Below, one piece after another: positions 1-4,242 of a stretch of 6,971 nt of DNA; position 1 is the stretch's first letter, and every line of letters begins with the position of its first letter. Source of the stretch: Rhizobium sp. LCM 4573 (GTDB lineage Bacteria; Pseudomonadota; Alphaproteobacteria; Rhizobiales; Rhizobiaceae); the NCBI RefSeq assembly GCF_001854865.1, contig NZ_MDDW01000001.1, positions 472,069-479,039 of the forward strand, given 5' to 3'. The translations under genes were made by a program, and so were the position numbers. The notes below the pieces were generated by a model. That model made no database searches. It was given only the letters and a program-made list of their open reading frames with translations, and was not told where the DNA came from.

Positions 1-50
1 GTCAGGACGATGGCTGCGAACAGCCCGCGAAATGCGAAGGAAGACCTCAT
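1..50 (-). CDS. Partial gene start with signal-peptide-like N-terminus; possibly a TonB-dependent heme receptor
   Basis: Only the first 16 codons lie in the window. They begin at ATG (complement 48-50) behind an AAAGGGG ribosome-binding site (complement 59-65). The visible residues are MRSSFAFRGLFAAIVL: a short start with two arginines followed by a hydrophobic stretch, as in a Sec signal peptide. The gene diverges from a heme oxygenase/HutX pair, and in rhizobia such a position is often held by an outer-membrane heme receptor (ShmR/HmuR type). That assignment rests on context and the signal peptide only, because no domain is visible. A cytoplasmic HmuP/HemP protein is less likely because of the hydrophobic leader. 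The existence of a gene start is well supported; its identity is not. Confidence 0.5.
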   Translation of the reverse strand, partial: MRSSFAFRGLFAAIVL

Positions 51-77
51 GATTTCTGCCCCTTTCTCACCCGTTCG

Positions 78-97
78 AAGCACGTTCGGCCGTGCTT
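78..97 (-). other. Hairpin in the leader of the divergent minus-strand gene
   Basis: AAGCACG (78-84) and CGTGCTT (91-97) form a perfect 7-bp stem with a 6-base loop. It abuts a second hairpin at 98-112. Both would lie in the 5' leader of the minus-strand gene that starts at 50, if transcription begins near the palindrome at 119-141. Function is unknown. Confidence 0.4.
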
Positions 98-112
98 GCC
101 ATCCGCGATGGC
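98..112 (-). other. Second leader hairpin, abutting the first
   Basis: GCCATC (98-103) and GATGGC (107-112) form a perfect 6-bp stem with a CGC loop. There is no gap between it and the hairpin at 78-97. It lies between the putative iron operator and the minus-strand start codon, a place suited to mRNA protection or leader control. Function is inferred only from position. Confidence 0.35.
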
Positions 113-118
113 ACCAAT

Positions 119-141
119 AACTTGAGTTGACTACGCAAGTT
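119..141. promoter_or_regulatory. Putative RirA (IRO-type) operator in the divergent heme promoter
   Basis: A perfect inverted repeat AACTTG-N11-CAAGTT is centred on base 130. It contains TGA-N9-GCA on the same centre, one mismatch from the rhizobial iron-responsive operator TGA-N9-TCA bound by RirA. Weak promoter-like hexamers overlap it on both strands: TTGACT at 127-132 on plus, and TTGAAA (complement 151-156) with TAGTCA (complement 128-133) on minus. A repressor here could control both directions, which fits iron control of heme uptake and breakdown. The palindrome is directly visible; the RirA assignment is inferred. No Irr-type ICE palindrome was seen. Confidence 0.45.
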
Positions 142-214
142 TTTTCGGCTTTTCAAGAGCACCGGCCGCAGATATCTTGAGCCGAAAATGAAACATATGT
201 GAGGGATCGATCCA

Positions 215-562
215 ATGTACATTGCCATGAACCGTTTCCGCGTCGTGCCGGGTTACGAGGAAGCCTTCGAAACCATCTGGCGCAGCCGCGAAGGCCGGCT
301 GGCCGAGCTTCCGGGCTATATCGAATTCCATATGCTGAAGGGCCCGAAGGCGGAGGATCACACCCTCTATGCATCCCACACGGTTTGGGAAACCTACGAG
401 CATTTCGTCGCATGGACGCAATCCGAGCAGTTCCGCGCCGCCCACGCCAAGGCGGGTGAAAACCGCGGCAAGGTCGAATATCTCTCCGGTCCGCACTTCG
501 AGGGTTTCGAGGTTATCATTCACGAGGACAGCAAGGGCGTTCGCCGCGCCGACGCCGCTTGA
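215..562 (+). CDS. IsdG/HmuQ-type heme-degrading monooxygenase (ABM-fold)
   Basis: A 115-residue protein of the antibiotic-biosynthesis-monooxygenase ferredoxin-like fold, the usual length of IsdG-type heme oxygenases. These cytosolic dimers open the heme ring with O2 and reductant and release iron. The IsdG catalytic triad Asn-Trp-His appears to be present as N6, W67 and H77, with the same Trp-to-His spacing of 10 (W67-TQSEQFRAA-H77). This separates it from generic ABM proteins. The last 15 residues or so are charged and probably disordered. ATG 215 is preceded by GAGGGA (201-206) at 8-base spacing. The gene is followed after 11 bases by hutX in the same direction and probably forms an operon with it. 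Rhizobial and Brucella homologues are called HmuQ/BhuQ. Family assignment is strong; the exact reaction product (biliverdin or other) cannot be read from sequence. Confidence 0.87.
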   Translation: MYIAMNRFRVVPGYEEAFETIWRSREGRLAELPGYIEFHMLKGPKAEDHTLYASHTVWETYEHFVAWTQSEQFRAAHAKAGENRGKVEYLSGPHFEGFEVIIHEDSKGVRRADAA

Positions 563-573
563 GGTTGATAGAG

Positions 574-1113
574 ATGAACGCAGTCGCTGACATCAAACCG
601 GATCCTATCAACCCCGACCGGCGCGCCCGTGCGCTCGAAGCCCTCGCCGCCAAGCCGGACGGCGTCGTGGAGACGATTGCCTCCGCAGCCGAAGTCACCC
701 CGGCCGAGATTCTGGAGATCCTGCCCAAGGGCGCGGCCGTGATCGCGTCGAAGGAGGCTTTCGTAGACATCTGGTCGGAACTGACCAACTGGGGCGAAGT
801 GCTCTTCATCGTCCATACGGACGATATCGTACTGGAAGCCGAAGGCAGCCTGCCGGCAGGTTCCGAGGCCCATGGCTGGTTCAACATCCACGGCGACAGC
901 CCGATCGGCGGCCACATCAGGAAGGACAACTGCGCCTCGGTGACCTTCGTGGACCGGCCTTTCCACGGCCGCCGCTCCTGTTCCGTCTGGTTCATGAACG
1001 AAAAGGGATCGGCCATGTTCAAGGTCTTCGTCCGCCGCGACGAGAACCGCGAACTGATCGCCGAACAGCTTGCGAAGTTCGAGGGCCTGCGCGACCGTTA
1101 CGCCACGCTTTGA
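574..1113 (+). CDS. hutX: HutX-family cytosolic heme carrier protein
   Basis: A 179-residue protein of the HutX/HugX family, which binds heme in the cytoplasm and hands it to a heme-degrading enzyme. The conserved core runs from about residue 72 to 170. It includes WGEVLFIVHTDDIVLEAEG, then GWFNIHGDSPIGGHI (101-115), FVDRPFHGRRSCSVWFMNEKG (125-145) and MFKVFVRRDENREL (148-161). About 30 N-terminal residues are variable. The start chosen is ATG 574, with GAGG at 561-564 nine bases upstream. An in-frame TTG at 559 would overlap the preceding stop codon and has no better ribosome site. The usual partner in Vibrio is HutZ; here the partner is the IsdG-type oxygenase just upstream, so heme transfer to that enzyme is the natural inference. 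No hutW is visible. The heme ligand cannot be assigned by eye. Confidence 0.9.
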   Translation: MNAVADIKPDPINPDRRARALEALAAKPDGVVETIASAAEVTPAEILEILPKGAAVIASKEAFVDIWSELTNWGEVLFIVHTDDIVLEAEGSLPAGSEAHGWFNIHGDSPIGGHIRKDNCASVTFVDRPFHGRRSCSVWFMNEKGSAMFKVFVRRDENRELIAEQLAKFEGLRDRYATL

Positions 1114-1120
1114 AAGGAAC

Positions 1121-1148
1121 CGGCCCAAGACGTTTTTCTCCTGGGCCG
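1121..1148 (+). terminator. Possible terminator hairpin after hutX
   Basis: CGGCCCA (1121-1127) and TGGGCCG (1142-1148) form a perfect 7-bp GC-rich stem 8 bases after the hutX stop. The loop is 14 bases and contains a T-run. There is no U-tract after the stem, so it is not a canonical intrinsic terminator. It is the only nearby candidate besides the larger inverted repeat at 1166-1234. Confidence 0.4.
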
Positions 1149-1165
1149 AAAAACCTGAACCATGC

Positions 1166-1234
1166 CGCCGCGCCACTGGCGGACGTTCGCCCTCCCCGCG
1201 CCGAACGAGGAAGGCGATCTTGAGTGGCGCGGCG
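1166..1234. repeat. Compound inverted repeat between convergent genes
   Basis: CGCCGCGCCACT (1166-1177) is perfectly complementary to AGTGGCGCGGCG (1223-1234). Inside lies a second pair, CGTTCG (1184-1189) and CGAACG (1202-1207). The structure sits between hutX (plus) and the 76-aa gene (minus), so it may act as a two-way terminator, or be a copy of a dispersed palindromic element. The inverted repeats are visible directly; copy number elsewhere is unknown. Confidence 0.55.
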
Positions 1235-1250
1235 AGCTTTTCGCTTCTGC

Positions 1251-1481
1251 TCAGATCGCCGGCACCCATTTCCAGAAGACGCCTTCCATTCGATCCGGAT
1301 AATATTTGAACTCGCATTCGAAGCGCCGGCCATAGATTGCCGCCGCCTTGAGTGCGTTCTCGCTCACGGGTTTCATTCCGGTCCCTGGCGCAAACCAGTC
1401 CTCGAGAAGATCGTCGGGAATATAGACGCCGACCCGCAAGGGCAGCGCCGTCAGTGTCGCTTCGAGTTCATCCGGCGGCAT
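1251..1481 (-). CDS. Conserved-looking small protein of unknown function (76 aa)
   Basis: I do not recognise a family. The 76-residue protein is soluble-looking, with no membrane segment or signal. It begins MPPDELEATLTALPLRVGVYIPDDLLEDWF and ends in an aromatic run, YYPDRMEGVFWKWVPAI. It has a single cysteine (C56) and high third-position GC, both consistent with a real gene. The start ATG (complement 1479-1481) has a strong GGAGGG ribosome site (complement 1488-1493) at 6-base spacing. That site lies next to the TAA stop of the flavodoxin-like gene (complement 1498-1500), so the two are probably co-transcribed from the EcfG-type promoter at 2647-2672. A role alongside the flavoprotein in the stress response is inferred from position only. 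Confidence 0.75.
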   Translation of the reverse strand: MPPDELEATLTALPLRVGVYIPDDLLEDWFAPGTGMKPVSENALKAAAIYGRRFECEFKYYPDRMEGVFWKWVPAI

Positions 1482-1497
1482 GATAATCCCTCCTCGT

Positions 1498-2607
1498 TTA
1501 TTTCGAACGCGGCTCCTTCAGCCCCGTACCGGCGCCGATCTTGTGCCCCGCCTGTTTGGCCAATACCGCCTCCAGCAGCGTATGCGCGGCGTTGCGCACC
1601 TCGTCCTGCACCGCCTTGTCGCGGTCGAGCGCCTCATGGCTGGTGGCATAGGGTTCCCAGTATCCGATATAGCGGTCCAGTTCCGCAAGCGGTCCCGCCG
1701 GCATCAGGTGCATGAAACGCAACCAGTCGGAAAGGCTGCGGCGGGCATTTTCCGCGCCTTCGACGTCTCCATGGCTGATGACCGAATATAGCCTCCCTTC
1801 GAGATGCCGGGGATAATCCCAACCGCGCATCTCGATTTCCTTGGCTTCCTTGGCATGCTTGCCATGCGTGGTCGTGGGATCGGGATTGCCGCCGTCGGCG
1901 CAGACGAGCCGATCCATCATCAGCTTCACCGGCGAGGAAACCTGGTACCAGTTGACCGGGGTGATGACCATGATGCCGTGCGCCTCCACCCAGAGCGGAT
2001 AGATCTCGTTCATCCAGTCGTGCACCTGCCCGAGCGAATGATTCGGGTAGCAGGAACAGGGCCAGTGACAGAGCGCCGGAGAAGTTGAAAAACAGGCCTT
2101 GCAGGGGTGGATATGGCGTCCATATTCGGAAGCAAGCCGGCTCAAATCAAGCACTTCGACCGAAACGTTCTCAGACTGTCTGAAGACCTCCTCCGCCACT
2201 TTCACCAGGCGGTAGGTCTTCGAAAGTTCGCCGGGACAGGTGTGCTCGCTGCGCGACGAACCACTGACAAGAAGGAAACGGCGAGGTCCGTTCGCATCCT
2301 CGTGTCGAGCCGTGGCCGCCTGAATGGCATCGCGGGCATTTAGCCAGTCGATGGCAAGATCGTAATCGGGATCGGCGAATTCCGGACCCGCTTTGCGGGT
2401 CTTCGGGCTCTTGCGGGAATTGTAGTAGGCATCCCAGGCGGCATCCGCGATCCGCCCGAGTTCCGCTGAGAGCGGATCATAGGCCTTGTCCTGAAACTGG
2501 TTGAGAAAGCGGCGCTTGAACTCGGCTTCGTCGAGGCGGGGGCTCGGACTTCCCTTGCGAGGTTCGAGGTCATGAACTTGCGGCGTTTCGCCTGAATTTG
2601 CGGGCAT
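1498..2607 (-). CDS. Flavodoxin-fold NAD(P)H-dependent FMN oxidoreductase with cysteine cluster
   Basis: A 369-residue protein with a flavodoxin/FMN-reductase core. Residues 111-124 (FLLVSGSSRSEHTC) form the first strand and the FMN phosphate loop. Residues 211-233 (GIMVITPVNWYQVSSPVKLMMDR) are the classic second flavin loop and helix. Between them lies a cluster C169-x2-C172-x7-C180-x3-C184-x-C186, reminiscent of iron-sulfur flavoproteins but with different spacing, so Fe-S binding is possible and unproven. About 105 N-terminal residues and 100 C-terminal residues flank the core. Simple FMN reductases are under 250 aa, so this is a long form. ATG (complement 2605-2607) is chosen over an in-frame GTG at 2625 because AGGA lies 8 bases upstream and a terminator/promoter structure lies just beyond. 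Substrate is unknown; quinone or nitro compound reduction is typical of the fold. Confidence 0.82.
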   Translation of the reverse strand: MPANSGETPQVHDLEPRKGSPSPRLDEAEFKRRFLNQFQDKAYDPLSAELGRIADAAWDAYYNSRKSPKTRKAGPEFADPDYDLAIDWLNARDAIQAATARHEDANGPRRFLLVSGSSRSEHTCPGELSKTYRLVKVAEEVFRQSENVSVEVLDLSRLASEYGRHIHPCKACFSTSPALCHWPCSCYPNHSLGQVHDWMNEIYPLWVEAHGIMVITPVNWYQVSSPVKLMMDRLVCADGGNPDPTTTHGKHAKEAKEIEMRGWDYPRHLEGRLYSVISHGDVEGAENARRSLSDWLRFMHLMPAGPLAELDRYIGYWEPYATSHEALDRDKAVQDEVRNAAHTLLEAVLAKQAGHKIGAGTGLKEPRSK

Positions 2608-2626
2608 GGCTAAGTCCTGGAACACG

Positions 2627-2661
2627 GAAAGGGCGAGCGCCTTCGTAACGCTCGCCCTTTC
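2627..2661 (-). terminator. Strong hairpin terminator after the DUF3008 gene
   Basis: GAAAGGGCGAGCG (2627-2639) and CGCTCGCCCTTTC (2649-2661) are perfectly complementary: a 13-bp stem with a 9-base loop, 19 bases after the DUF3008 stop. A run of three Ts closes the stem on either strand. Its far arm and loop contain the -10 element of an EcfG-type promoter (see 2647-2672). Confidence 0.7.
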
Positions 2662-2672
2662 ATGAAGGTTCC
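2647..2672 (-). promoter_or_regulatory. EcfG/RpoE2-type stress promoter for the flavodoxin-like gene
   Basis: Reading on the minus strand: GGAAC (complement 2668-2672), 17 bases, CGTT (complement 2647-2650). This is an exact match to the alphaproteobacterial general-stress sigma factor consensus GGAAC-N16/17-CGTT. Predicted transcription start is near 2640, giving a leader of about 33 bases to the ATG at 2607. The consensus is established knowledge; activity here is inferred. Confidence 0.65.
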
Positions 2673-2680
2673 GGCTGCGC

Positions 2681-2869
2681 TCAATGATGAGCGCTGTGTT
2701 CCGGCTTGCCCTTGCGCTTGGTCGAAGCCATGTCGTGCAGCTCCTTTTCGCTCATGGATTTCTCCATGCCTTTCGAAGCGCCCTTGAGCTCGCTCTTCTT
2801 GATATCGCCGCGTTTGGCGGCGAGCGCAGCACCGGCCGCCTTCTGCTGTGCCTTGGATTTCGCTGGCAT
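2681..2869 (-). CDS. DUF3008 family small basic protein
   Basis: A 62-residue lysine-rich protein matching my memory of the DUF3008 family. It has the N-terminal signature MPAKSKAQQKAAGAALAAKRG, a middle SELKGASKGMEKSM, and the tail DMASTKRKGKPEH. There are no cysteines, membrane segments or signal, and it is probably helical or disordered in the cytoplasm. The start ATG (complement 2867-2869) follows a very strong GGAGG site at about 6-base spacing. It has its own EcfG-type promoter (2902-2926) and a strong hairpin terminator (2627-2661), so it is probably a single-gene unit with high expression under stress. Molecular function is unknown; nucleic-acid binding would be plausible from its charge but is a guess. 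Confidence 0.88.
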   Translation of the reverse strand: MPAKSKAQQKAAGAALAAKRGDIKKSELKGASKGMEKSMSEKELHDMASTKRKGKPEHSAHH

Positions 2870-2901
2870 GTCTGCCTCCTCGGATAATTTGCAGGGATTC
2901 C

Positions 2902-2926
2902 AACAGGCGAGCGGCCAGATGGTTCC
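2902..2926 (-). promoter_or_regulatory. EcfG/RpoE2-type stress promoter for the DUF3008 gene
   Basis: Minus strand: GGAAC (complement 2922-2926), 16 bases, TGTT (complement 2902-2905). This fits GGAAC-N16/17-nGTT and the Sinorhizobium RpoE2 form GGAAC-N18/19-TT. Predicted start is near 2895, about 25 bases before the DUF3008 ATG, leaving room for its ribosome site. Its -35 element is one arm of the palindrome at 2920-2942. Confidence 0.6.
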
Positions 2927-2942
2927 GGGATGGCCGGAACCA
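2920..2942. repeat. Perfect palindrome formed by two divergent -35 elements
   Basis: TGGTTCCGG (2920-2928), a 5-base spacer, and CCGGAACCA (2934-2942) are perfect inverted copies. Each arm carries one GGAAC -35 box, one per strand, so the structure is best read as back-to-back promoters. A role as an RNA hairpin is less likely because both predicted transcripts start outside it. Confidence 0.7.
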
Positions 2943-2961
2943 CACGCCAGTGCGGAAGGTT
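2936..2961 (+). promoter_or_regulatory. EcfG/RpoE2-type stress promoter for the small acidic ORF
   Basis: Plus strand: GGAAC (2936-2940), 17 bases, GGTT (2958-2961). It matches GGAAC-N18/19-TT. Predicted start is near 2968, giving a leader of about 50 bases to the ATG at 3019. It is divergent from the DUF3008 promoter. It also supports the plus-strand reading of the 3019-3270 ORF. Confidence 0.55.
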
Positions 2962-3018
2962 CTGGTGATAGTCGCGGTCACCGGAACGCGGCAGGAAACC
3001 GAAGAAAGGCATGGGATC

Positions 3019-3270
3019 ATGGAACGCAAGGCAAACGATGATCGCGAGAACAATCGCTTCGAGCAGAAGGATCGTCAGCGGGTGGACGATGAGCTTCACG
3101 CGCAGACGGACATGACCAATCACCAGGCGCAGAAGGAAGCTTCCGAACTCGGTGGCGGCGATACCTATCTTGTCGAGGCCGATCTCGATGAGCGGGATCA
3201 GCGGGAAGACCAAGACCAGCCAGACGGCCGCCCAAGCCCGATGACGAATGCCGACAACCCGAAGGATTGA
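3019..3270 (+). CDS. Small, highly charged, probably disordered stress protein (83 aa)
   Basis: I do not recognise a family. The 83 residues are extremely hydrophilic: D, E, N, Q, R and K make up more than half, there is no cysteine, and only the GGGDTYLVEADL stretch (46-57) is non-polar. This is typical of intrinsically disordered, hydrophilin-like stress proteins. The start at ATG 3019 follows AAAGG (3005-3009) at 9-base spacing and lies downstream of an EcfG-type promoter. Counting by eye, GC by codon position is about 75/34/69 percent; the depressed second position fits coding. The antisense frame is also open and hydrophobic, but it has no ATG or GTG start and runs through the DUF3008 gene. 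A longer GTG start at 2848 would overlap DUF3008 antisense and is rejected. Confidence 0.55.
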   Translation: MERKANDDRENNRFEQKDRQRVDDELHAQTDMTNHQAQKEASELGGGDTYLVEADLDERDQREDQDQPDGRPSPMTNADNPKD

Positions 3271-3314
3271 AGGCCGTTGGGCTTTCCTCGCGTCAAAGGG
3301 AATCGGCCGGGCAC

Positions 3315-3340
3315 GGAACCTCCGACCTTCCCAAGGTGTT
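3315..3340 (+). promoter_or_regulatory. EcfG/RpoE2-type stress promoter for the NTase-phosphoesterase operon
   Basis: Plus strand: GGAAC (3315-3319), 17 bases, TGTT (3337-3340), matching the general-stress consensus. Predicted start near 3347 gives a leader of about 40 bases to the ATG at 3388. It lies inside the longer open frame that begins with TTG at 3277, which supports the later start. Confidence 0.6.
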
Positions 3341-3387
3341 CATCTGCGCGGACCAGAGTTTCGGAGCCAAAGTTTCGGAGATTGCCG

Positions 3388-4242
3388 ATGAATGCCGAAG
3401 TCAACGCAGCACAGAACCTGCCTCGGGAGAGCGTAACGCATCCGGTGGATACCATGCCCGGCATGGAGGTGAAGGCCGCGCCGACCCTCATCGACGCGGA
3501 AGCCGAGGCCTTCGTGGCCCAGGCTGTGGAGGACTTGGCCAATTGCCACATCCCCTTCCTGCTCGCCGGCACTTTCGCGATCAGCGCCTATACGGGCATC
3601 ACCCGGCAGACCAAGGATCTCGATATCTTCTGCAAGGCGGGCGATTACGCCCGCATCCTCGCCCACTTCAAGGAGAAGGGCTACGAGATCGAGGTGGAGG
3701 ACGACCGGTGGCTCGGCAAGGTCAAGCGGGGCCGCCACTTCTTCGACGTGATCTTCGCCGGCTCCAACGGCACCATGCCGATCAGCGACGCCTGGTTCGA
3801 AAACGCCCGTCAGATCGACATGAACGGGCACAAGGTGCGCATTATCGCACCGACCGAGCTCATCTGGTCGAAATGCTTCGTGCAGCTTCGCCATCGCTAT
3901 GACGGCGGAGACGTGGTGCACATGATCTTGCGCGCGCACGACCAGATTGACTGGGAGCGGCTGCTCAACCACATGGAAGTGCATTGGGAAGTGCTTCTCA
4001 TCCACCTCCTGAACTTCCGCTGGATCTACCCGACCGAGCGCGACAAGGTGCCCGACTGGCTGCTCGACGAACTCCTCGACCGCCTGAAAGCACAGCGCGA
4101 ATTGCCCCTGCCGCAGATGAAGATATGCCGCGGCCGCATGTTCAGCCGGGTGGATTTCGAGATCGACGTGAAGGAATGGGGTTTTGCCGATGTCGGCGGC
4201 GAGGGTGACCTGCGTGAAGACCTGGAAGGAACGCTCGCATGA
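3388..4242 (+). CDS. Nucleotidyltransferase-fold protein (minimal NTase / AbiEii-like)
   Basis: A 284-residue protein with a nucleotidyltransferase core at about residues 40-185. The catalytic signature is visible: G61-T in LLAGTFAISAY, then R73-QTK-D77-L-D79 and a third acidic residue D120 in FFDVIF. These three Asp would bind the metals. The downstream PTELIWSK (155-162) and R170-YDGGD motifs are also typical of AbiEii/DUF-type NTases. The usual G[GS] is GT here. A C-terminal domain of about 100 residues with Trp-rich helices follows. ATG 3388 has GGAG (3377-3380) 7 bases upstream; the open frame extends to a TTG at 3277 but a promoter lies in that extension. It overlaps the next gene by ATGA. 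The transferred nucleotide and target are unknown. Confidence 0.82.
   Translation: MNAEVNAAQNLPRESVTHPVDTMPGMEVKAAPTLIDAEAEAFVAQAVEDLANCHIPFLLAGTFAISAYTGITRQTKDLDIFCKAGDYARILAHFKEKGYEIEVEDDRWLGKVKRGRHFFDVIFAGSNGTMPISDAWFENARQIDMNGHKVRIIAPTELIWSKCFVQLRHRYDGGDVVHMILRAHDQIDWERLLNHMEVHWEVLLIHLLNFRWIYPTERDKVPDWLLDELLDRLKAQRELPLPQMKICRGRMFSRVDFEIDVKEWGFADVGGEGDLREDLEGTLA

Noticed and set aside
559..573. TTG start for hutX at 559
   Set aside because: It would overlap the preceding stop and bury the GAGG that serves ATG 574.
1116..1120. GGAAC just after hutX
   Set aside because: No -10 at N16-19 and no plus-strand gene downstream.
520..1317. Long minus-strand open frame opposite hutX
   Set aside because: It is the antisense shadow of a clearly recognisable HutX gene and has no family features.
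2608..2625. Upstream GTG start for the flavodoxin-like gene
   Set aside because: ATG at 2607 has AGGA at correct spacing, whereas the GTG sits two bases from the terminator stem and has no ribosome site.
2983..2987. Additional GGAAC on the plus strand near the acidic ORF
   Set aside because: No GTT or TT at the required spacing downstream.
2752..3213. Minus-strand membrane-like open frame
   Set aside because: Only a TTG start without a ribosome site, it runs across the DUF3008 gene in another frame, and its C-terminal half is low-complexity Arg/Pro/Ser sequence typical of an out-of-frame reading.
3277..3387. N-terminal extension of the nucleotidyltransferase from TTG 3277
   Set aside because: A promoter motif lies inside it (3315-3340), the encoded residues are Arg/Pro/Ser-rich, and ATG 3388 has a good ribosome site.
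3340..4005. Minus-strand open frame opposite the nucleotidyltransferase
   Set aside because: Shadow frame; the plus strand carries the catalytic motifs, ribosome site and promoter.
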